The notes beneath the pieces were generated by a model. The model saw nothing but the letters and a program-made list of their open reading frames with translations, ran no database searches and was not told the DNA's origin. A program made the position numbers and the translations under genes. From Zygnema circumcarinatum (Eukaryota > Streptophyta > Zygnematophyceae > Zygnematales > Zygnemataceae): a stretch of DNA of 37,500 nt. Below, piece after piece: positions 32,626 through 37,500 of this stretch; position 1 is the stretch's first letter, and each line of letters begins with the position of its first letter. Location: the NCBI GenBank assembly GCA_037447605.1, contig CM074815.1, positions 1,459,408-1,496,907 on the forward strand. The letters are read 5' to 3'.

Positions 32626-33680
32626 GGCTGCGCCAGCCCTCCTGGAGACGCGAGCTCAGCGCTGGAAGGAGGGAGGGAGGGCAAACGCCGCCTCTGTCCT
32701 GCTCCGCTGGCCCCAAGAGCGCGGCTCTATGCACCTTGTTCAAAGGCCACAGTTGTAACGGAACTGGTGGCAAAGATCCTCACCCCGTCACATGACGCGT
32801 ATGCCCTTTCCATGCGCGCACTGGCCGTTGAACTACATGGAACGCATAATTTGTGCATGCGGCCCATGGTTTATCGTTTGGGCGCTTTGGCGGCCACTCT
32901 CCTAGTGTGCAAAAAGAACATCAAAGTCTTGTTGTTGACTTTGAAAAGATGAATACGTTGGCATTGGCCTCATGGGGGGGGGATGTATGTCATGCCATGC
33001 ACATGCACAAAGGCAACATGGGGAACCACGTGGAATAGGTCACGAAGGGCCTAAGGACGGGAGGAAAGAGCTCTACTTCGAAAAGCCTCCTGGCGTAGCT
33101 TTGTTGACGAATTGTTGCTTTGACAAAAGGTCAAGTGGGGAGCCATGAAAGCTCGTATTGTTGGAAGGGGACTATCCGTTGTGCGCCTTAATAGCCTTGA
33201 AGCTCAAGATCAGGCCCTTGGATGCATGAAGCTGAAGGGGGGGGGCAGAGGGCCGCCTCTCCATTGTAGTATGGGATTCATTATCAGCACAAAAATACCG
33301 CAAAACAGAAACGAACGCGAATATTTGAAAGAATTTTATACAGTTCAACTTCAATCGCTGTCCCAGAATCGTTCAATTATTCTATAATAAATTCATTATT
33401 TATAACATCTCGCAGAGAATGGAGCATGGCTTTTCCTTTCTCGAGATGGCGAGGCTACCCCTATCCCATACCCTATAGCTGATCCTTAGAATCCTTAGAA
33501 GATCTTTAGAAGAGCCAGGCCTCGCTGCGCGGCCTGAAAGCATGAACCGAGAACAGGTGGTCCCTCCCTCCCTCCCTCCCCCCTACCTCCCTCCCTCCCG
33601 CGCATGTTCCTGCCTCTCATACTCTCAAGGCCCCGCCCGCAGCTCATCTGAGACCCGCCTCTCTGCACACTCACTGACTG
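32626..33680. other. Region upstream of DUF1664 gene with a dispersed repeat
   Basis: This must contain the DUF1664 promoter. The proximal 120 bp are GC-rich. A dispersed repeat copy sits at 32975-33065, a short G run at 33238-33245, and a CCCT-rich tract at 33560-33600. I see no gene. Confidence 0.5.
32975..33065 (+). repeat. Dispersed repeat family, copy 5
   Basis: Reads atgccatgcacatgcacaaa, then ggcaacatggggaaccacgt and cgaagggcctaaggacgg, aligning with copy 2 (19945-20075) in the same order. Confidence 0.6.
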
Positions 33681-33724
33681 ACTCACAGGCCCAAAGGTAA
33701 AGTGGGTCTGCCCAGATCAAAGCA

Positions 33725-34272
<548 letters not shown>

Positions 34273-34275
34273 CTG

Positions 34276-37442
<3,167 letters not shown>

Positions 37443-37500
37443 CTGCACCCCTCCAAACCTTGTTTGAAACTTGGCAGGGCTTTGAGAATGCTATTACCAA

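Overview
This window is nuclear DNA from a plant. Every recognisable gene is split by many GT-AG introns, mostly of about 80-600 bp. The identifiable proteins are plant families: a GYF+SET histone methyltransferase of the ATXR7 type, a plant COX6B with an acidic N-terminus, a DUF1664 protein, and a GH5 glucanase with the plant N-terminal trefoil-like domain. Long GA/CT microsatellites, a decayed retroelement and several foldback repeats fill the spaces. I cannot name the species. The mix suggests a non-flowering land plant or a relative, but that is inference. There are no operons, CRISPR arrays, rRNA genes or tRNA genes that I can see.

Layout, left to right. 1-1587 is a large nested palindrome, probably a foldback or long-TIR transposon cut by the window edge, followed by a repeat-like tract to about 1960. 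3221-5685 (+) is a ten-exon short-chain dehydrogenase/reductase with a possible extra 5' exon at 2053-2166. 5686-8019 has no gene I can support. 8020-16641 (-) is a 17-exon SET-domain H3K4 methyltransferase with two GYF-like domains. It lies head to head, across about 1 kb, with 17668-19018 (+), a five-exon COX6B. 19019-21415 holds a dispersed repeat copy and a decayed retroelement read on the minus strand. 21416-24139 (+) is an unrecognised five-exon gene (469 codons), or two genes 15 bp apart. 24140-28575 is mostly non-coding, with a diverged duplicate of the COX6B 3' end near 24.8 kb, orphan open exons near 25.5 kb and two dispersed repeat copies near 27.3 kb. 28576-32625 (-) is a twelve-exon DUF1664 gene. 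34276 to beyond 37442 (-) is a GH5 exo-beta-1,3-glucanase-like gene whose 5' end lies outside the window.

The exon models were built by hand from splice sites, reading phase and family motifs. All internal junctions quoted preserve phase, except the exon 1/exon 2 junction of the SET gene, which is unresolved. The genes do not form a common pathway. They are unrelated housekeeping functions: chromatin methylation, respiration, redox metabolism, cell-wall glucan hydrolysis and an organelle/membrane coiled-coil protein.

The most unusual sequence is architectural. The GH5 gene carries about 0.5 kb of CU repeat starting six bases after its stop codon. A 0.2 kb complementary GA repeat lies in an intron of the same pre-mRNA. 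A multi-copy short repeat family and palindromes of several orders are scattered through the spacers.
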